Of a DNA stretch of 16,742 bases, positions 14,698 to 16,742 are shown piece after piece. The notes below the pieces were generated by a model. That model was not told the DNA's origin. It was given only the letters and a program-made list of their open reading frames with translations, and searched no databases. The stretch lies in assembly GCA_937864085.1 (NCBI GenBank), contig CALMIH010000020.1, forward strand, positions 1 to 16,742, given 5' to 3'. The translations under genes and the position numbers were made by a program. The stretch comes from an uncultured Chloroflexota bacterium. GTDB taxonomy: Bacteria; Chloroflexota; Limnocylindria; Limnocylindrales; Limnocylindraceae. Numbering within the stretch: position 1 is the first letter of the stretch; the number at the start of each line of letters is the position of its first letter.

Positions 14698-15863
14698 TAC
14701 TTACCCCCTCGACGACCGTGACGGTCGTGCTTCTTGGCCGAACGAATCGTTGCGGCTGCTGATGCAGCGCGGTCAAGATCCGTGCGGGTTTGTGGTGCAC
14801 CATCAACCGCATCACCAGCCGGAGCGACCTCCGGCATGGCAACAGGGAAGCGTGGCGCATGGTTCGCGGCAAAGGCGGGATTCCAGCCAAAGAGCGGGAA
14901 GAGCCCACCGAAACCGAGGATCAAATACTGCTGCGCCAACGAGAAGATCGTGGACGCAATCCAGTAGACAAAGAGTCCCGCCGGCAGGATGCCGCCGTAC
15001 AGGACGGAGATGAGCGGCAGGATCACCAACATCTGGCTCTGTGCCGCCGCAGACGGATCGCCCTTCGCCGCCTTCCCTTGCGGGAGTGTCATGCGTGTCT
15101 GCAGCACCTGCAGCAGCGCGCTGACGAGAGCGAGTGGTGAGATGCCAATGCCGACAAGGCTGATCGGCGCCCACGGGATTGACGCCTGCAGGTTGCCGAG
15201 CCACGGGATGACTGACTCAATGCACGGCTTCATGTTGTCGTATGCGGCGGTGCCGAGGCCGTTTGCGCAAACCAGTCCGATCTGCTCGCCAATGTTGACG
15301 CCGAAGACATTTAGCATTGCCGTTGGGTCTGGGTTGGTTAGGCCGTTTGAGATCACCGTGTACATCGGAATGAGGACAACAAACTGAAGCAGCGTTGGGA
15401 GGCAGCCGCTCAGCGGGTTAATGCCGCGCGTCTTATAGAGCTCCGCCTGCGCCTGCTGAATCTTCATGCGATCGCCTTTGTAGCGGCGCTGAATCTCTGC
15501 AACCTCTGGCTGCAGCATCTGCGTGCGTCGCTGCGAAACAAGCTGCTTCCTGTACGGCGAGATCAAGATGATGCGAATCACAACGGTAAGAAGCAAGATT
15601 GCAATGCCGATGTCGCCAGTGAAGCGGTCGAGCAGCACCAGCCCGATGAAGAGCGCCTGGAAGACTGGCGTGAAGAGCCAGGCGATCAGGCTAAGTGGGT
15701 CGGCGCCTGGCGACGACGGTACGAGTGGTGGGTACGGAGTTGGCGACGGACTTGCCGTTGCAGTCGCACCGTCTCCACCACAGGCGCCGGCGATCAGTGC
15801 GACGAGAGAAAGCAGCGTGATAAGGCCAGCGTTACGGCGAATAAGGTTCATTACAACACTCAT
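14697..15863 (-). CDS. yidC: Membrane protein insertase YidC (OxaA/SpoIIIJ type)
   Basis: YidC inserts and folds membrane proteins, alone or with SecYEG. I choose ATG 15863 because it overlaps the yidD stop as ATGA, the same arrangement seen between rnpA and yidD. ATG 15878 (393 residues) and ATG 15851 are alternatives. The 388 residues begin with a signal-like segment ending ALIAGACGG, with a possible lipid-modified Cys28, then a Ser/Pro linker. The first core helix is at about 60-80, and the groove arginine is R97 in LLTVVIRIIL. It is followed by the cytoplasmic coiled-coil hairpin (about 105-145) and INPLSGCLPTLLQFVVLIPMY. An external insert (about 175-235) has cysteines 199 and 214. The last helices are near 240-255, 278-292 and 295-320, and the C-terminus is basic (KKHDRHGRRGGK). 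There is no large periplasmic P1 domain. Confidence 0.95.
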   Translation of the reverse strand: MSVVMNLIRRNAGLITLLSLVALIAGACGGDGATATASPSPTPYPPLVPSSPGADPLSLIAWLFTPVFQALFIGLVLLDRFTGDIGIAILLLTVVIRIILISPYRKQLVSQRRTQMLQPEVAEIQRRYKGDRMKIQQAQAELYKTRGINPLSGCLPTLLQFVVLIPMYTVISNGLTNPDPTAMLNVFGVNIGEQIGLVCANGLGTAAYDNMKPCIESVIPWLGNLQASIPWAPISLVGIGISPLALVSALLQVLQTRMTLPQGKAAKGDPSAAAQSQMLVILPLISVLYGGILPAGLFVYWIASTIFSLAQQYLILGFGGLFPLFGWNPAFAANHAPRFPVAMPEVAPAGDAVDGAPQTRTDLDRAASAAATIRSAKKHDRHGRRGGK

Positions 15864-16078
15864 CGAACTGGATCCCATCCGCCAGCGCTGAGTGGCGAGC
15901 AGCGCGCAATGCGGCGTGCCCCCATCCAGCTCCCTTTAAAGATGCCGTACTTCATGATCGCCGCTTCGGTGTAGCGCGAGCAGCTCGGCTCAAAGCGACA
16001 GCTTGATGGCAACCAAGCGAAGAGGAAGCGGTAAAGGTGAATGAGTGCAGCGGCGGCGCGCTTGGTGAGATTCGTCAT
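15860..16078 (-). CDS. yidD: Membrane protein insertion efficiency factor YidD
   Basis: A small protein of 72 residues that aids YidC-dependent membrane insertion, held at the membrane by an N-terminal amphipathic helix. The family pattern is clear: LIHLYRFLFAWLPSSCRFEPSCSRYTEAAIMKYG, with cysteines in SSCRFEPSCSRY, then GIFKGSWMGARRIARCSPLSAGGWDPV. Its ATG overlaps the rnpA stop (ATGA at 16075-16078) and its stop overlaps the chosen yidC ATG the same way, so rnpA, yidD and yidC are translationally coupled. Confidence 0.97.
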   Translation of the reverse strand: MTNLTKRAAAALIHLYRFLFAWLPSSCRFEPSCSRYTEAAIMKYGIFKGSWMGARRIARCSPLSAGGWDPVR

Positions 16079-16410
16079 GATGCGTTCACCTTCAAAAGCT
16101 TTGCGCGACGGAAGCAGTCAGCAAGCGCGGCGCGAAGCTGTTCGCTTGACGCGGTTGCGGCGGCAACGCGCACGCCGATCAGTACGTCAGTGCCTGGTCG
16201 TACCTGCGGTGCAAGATCGCGCGCGATCACCTTGAGTCGACGGCGAATGCGGTTGCGCACCACGGCGCCGCCAATCTTCTTGCTTGCAGCGATGCCGATG
16301 CGGAACGCGGGGCTCTCTTCCGCGCGCACCAGATAGCGAACGCCGAGAAGTGGCGTGTTGACGCCGGGCGCGGCGGCAAGGGCCGTAAAGGCAGCTGCGG
16401 TTCGAATCAT
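16075..16410 (-). CDS. rnpA: Ribonuclease P protein component
   Basis: The protein subunit of RNase P binds the catalytic RNA and helps it recognise pre-tRNA leaders. The 111 residues include the diagnostic ASKKIGGAVVRNRIRRRLK (43-60) with the RNR motif at 52-54. The N-terminal part (MIRTAAAFTALAAAPGVNTPLL) keeps the aromatic at position 8 but has few of the basic residues usual in the GRR-type leader-binding region. ATG 16410 has only a weak AGG upstream. No better in-frame start lies between it and rpmH, which ends 35 bases upstream. The order rpmH-rnpA-yidD-yidC-jag is the conserved bacterial arrangement. Confidence 0.93.
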   Translation of the reverse strand: MIRTAAAFTALAAAPGVNTPLLGVRYLVRAEESPAFRIGIAASKKIGGAVVRNRIRRRLKVIARDLAPQVRPGTDVLIGVRVAAATASSEQLRAALADCFRRAKLLKVNAS

Positions 16411-16445
16411 GTCGAAACCTGCGGGGCGCGTGTGCGCCGACCCGC

Positions 16446-16580
16446 TCAGACGGTGAGGCGCTTGCGGCCGCGTGCGCGGCGACGAGCCAAGACCTTGCGG
16501 CCTGCGGTCGTCGACATGCGCTTACGGAAGCCGTGTTCGCGGAATCGCTGTCGCTTCTTTGGCTGGTGCGTTCGCTTCAT
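16446..16580 (-). CDS. rpmH: 50S ribosomal protein L34
   Basis: A 44-residue, very basic ribosomal protein. The sequence starts MKRTHQPKKRQRFREHGFRK, continues RMSTTAGRKVLARRRARGRK and ends RLTV, matching L34 throughout. ATG 16580 has GGGAG eight bases upstream. It is the first gene of the leftward operon and sits behind the promoter at 16688-16717. Confidence 0.98.
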   Translation of the reverse strand: MKRTHQPKKRQRFREHGFRKRMSTTAGRKVLARRRARGRKRLTV

Positions 16581-16687
16581 GTAGATCGCTCCCGTCAATG
16601 TGGCCTTGGCTTCGCTCCGCCGTGCGGACCGGGTACCAAGAGGGCTGCCTGGCCTAGCGCCGCGAGGTGGGCGGATCTAGGAAGGGA

Positions 16688-16717
16688 AGTATCGTCGGGG
16701 AGCCGCCAGGGTGTCAA
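16688..16717 (-). promoter_or_regulatory. Predicted promoter of the rpmH-rnpA-yidD-yidC-jag operon
   Basis: On the minus strand, a perfect TTGACA (16712-16717) is followed after 18 bases by GATACT (16688-16693). Predicted start is near 16681, leaving a leader of about 100 bases before rpmH. I saw no TTATCCACA-type DnaA box in 16581-16742 on either strand, so any origin lies outside the window. Confidence 0.6.
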
Positions 16718-16742
16718 TTCAGGCACGGTAATCCTTGCGCCG

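Noticed and set aside
13967..15013. 348-codon open frame on the plus strand opposite jag and yidC
   Set aside because: The product is Arg/Ser-rich low complexity and mirrors the jag repeat linker. The minus-strand frames encode clear Jag and YidC domains.
15864..15878. ATG 15878 as the yidC start
   Set aside because: Possible, but ATG 15863 forms an ATGA overlap with yidD identical to the rnpA-yidD junction, and the extra residues MGSSS add nothing recognisable.
16581..16742. Replication origin with DnaA boxes upstream of rpmH
   Set aside because: No TTATCCACA-like boxes or AT-rich unwinding element are visible in these 162 bases; only the rpmH promoter is supported.
1..16742. CRISPR arrays, insertion sequences, phage or defence genes
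   Set aside because: No spaced direct repeats, transposase motifs or foreign-looking composition were found. Nearly all sequence is explained by core genes.

Overview
This window is core chromosome from a moderately GC-rich bacterium (about 60% G+C judged by eye, with frequent GTG starts). I see no mobile elements, CRISPR arrays, rRNA or ordinary tRNA genes. The lineage looks monoderm-like and non-proteobacterial. YidC is short, with a lipoprotein-type N-terminus and no large periplasmic domain. Jag (KhpB) and YidD are present, and the order prfB-ftsE-ftsX-carboxy-terminal protease-smpB-ssrA resembles Firmicutes, Actinobacteria and Chloroflexota. A small-genome freshwater Chloroflexota is my best guess, but that is inference from protein flavour, not a database result.

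Layout. Bases 2-13177 read left to right: the 3' end of gyrB, gyrA, prs, a small unrecognised membrane protein, secA, prfB (with a programmed +1 frameshift), ftsE, ftsX, an S41 carboxy-terminal protease, a 222-base regulated-looking leader, smpB, and the tmRNA gene ssrA. Bases 13213-16580 read right to left as one tight operon in transcription order: rpmH, rnpA, yidD, yidC, jag and a DUF4287-DUF1801 protein. Several of its genes are joined by ATGA or TAATG overlaps. A consensus-like promoter (TTGACA, 18-base spacer, GATACT) sits upstream of rpmH at the right edge. The two blocks converge at about 13.2 kb.

How the genes fit together. GyrAB handles supercoiling. Prs makes PRPP. SecA, YidC and YidD serve protein export and membrane insertion. 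RF2, SmpB and tmRNA handle translation termination and ribosome rescue. FtsEX and the S41 protease act at the envelope and division site. RpmH, RnpA and Jag are ribosome and RNA functions usually found beside the replication origin. The gyrB-gyrA pair and the rpmH operon normally diverge from oriC/dnaA, but here they face each other, so the origin region appears rearranged.

The least explained stretch is 12086-12255, upstream of smpB. It holds a well-spaced promoter, a perfect Shine-Dalgarno ahead of a 15-codon reading frame, and a strong terminator-like hairpin. A possible antiterminator pairing overlaps the end of that reading frame. It looks like an undescribed attenuator or a short independent transcript, and it is the best candidate here for something new.
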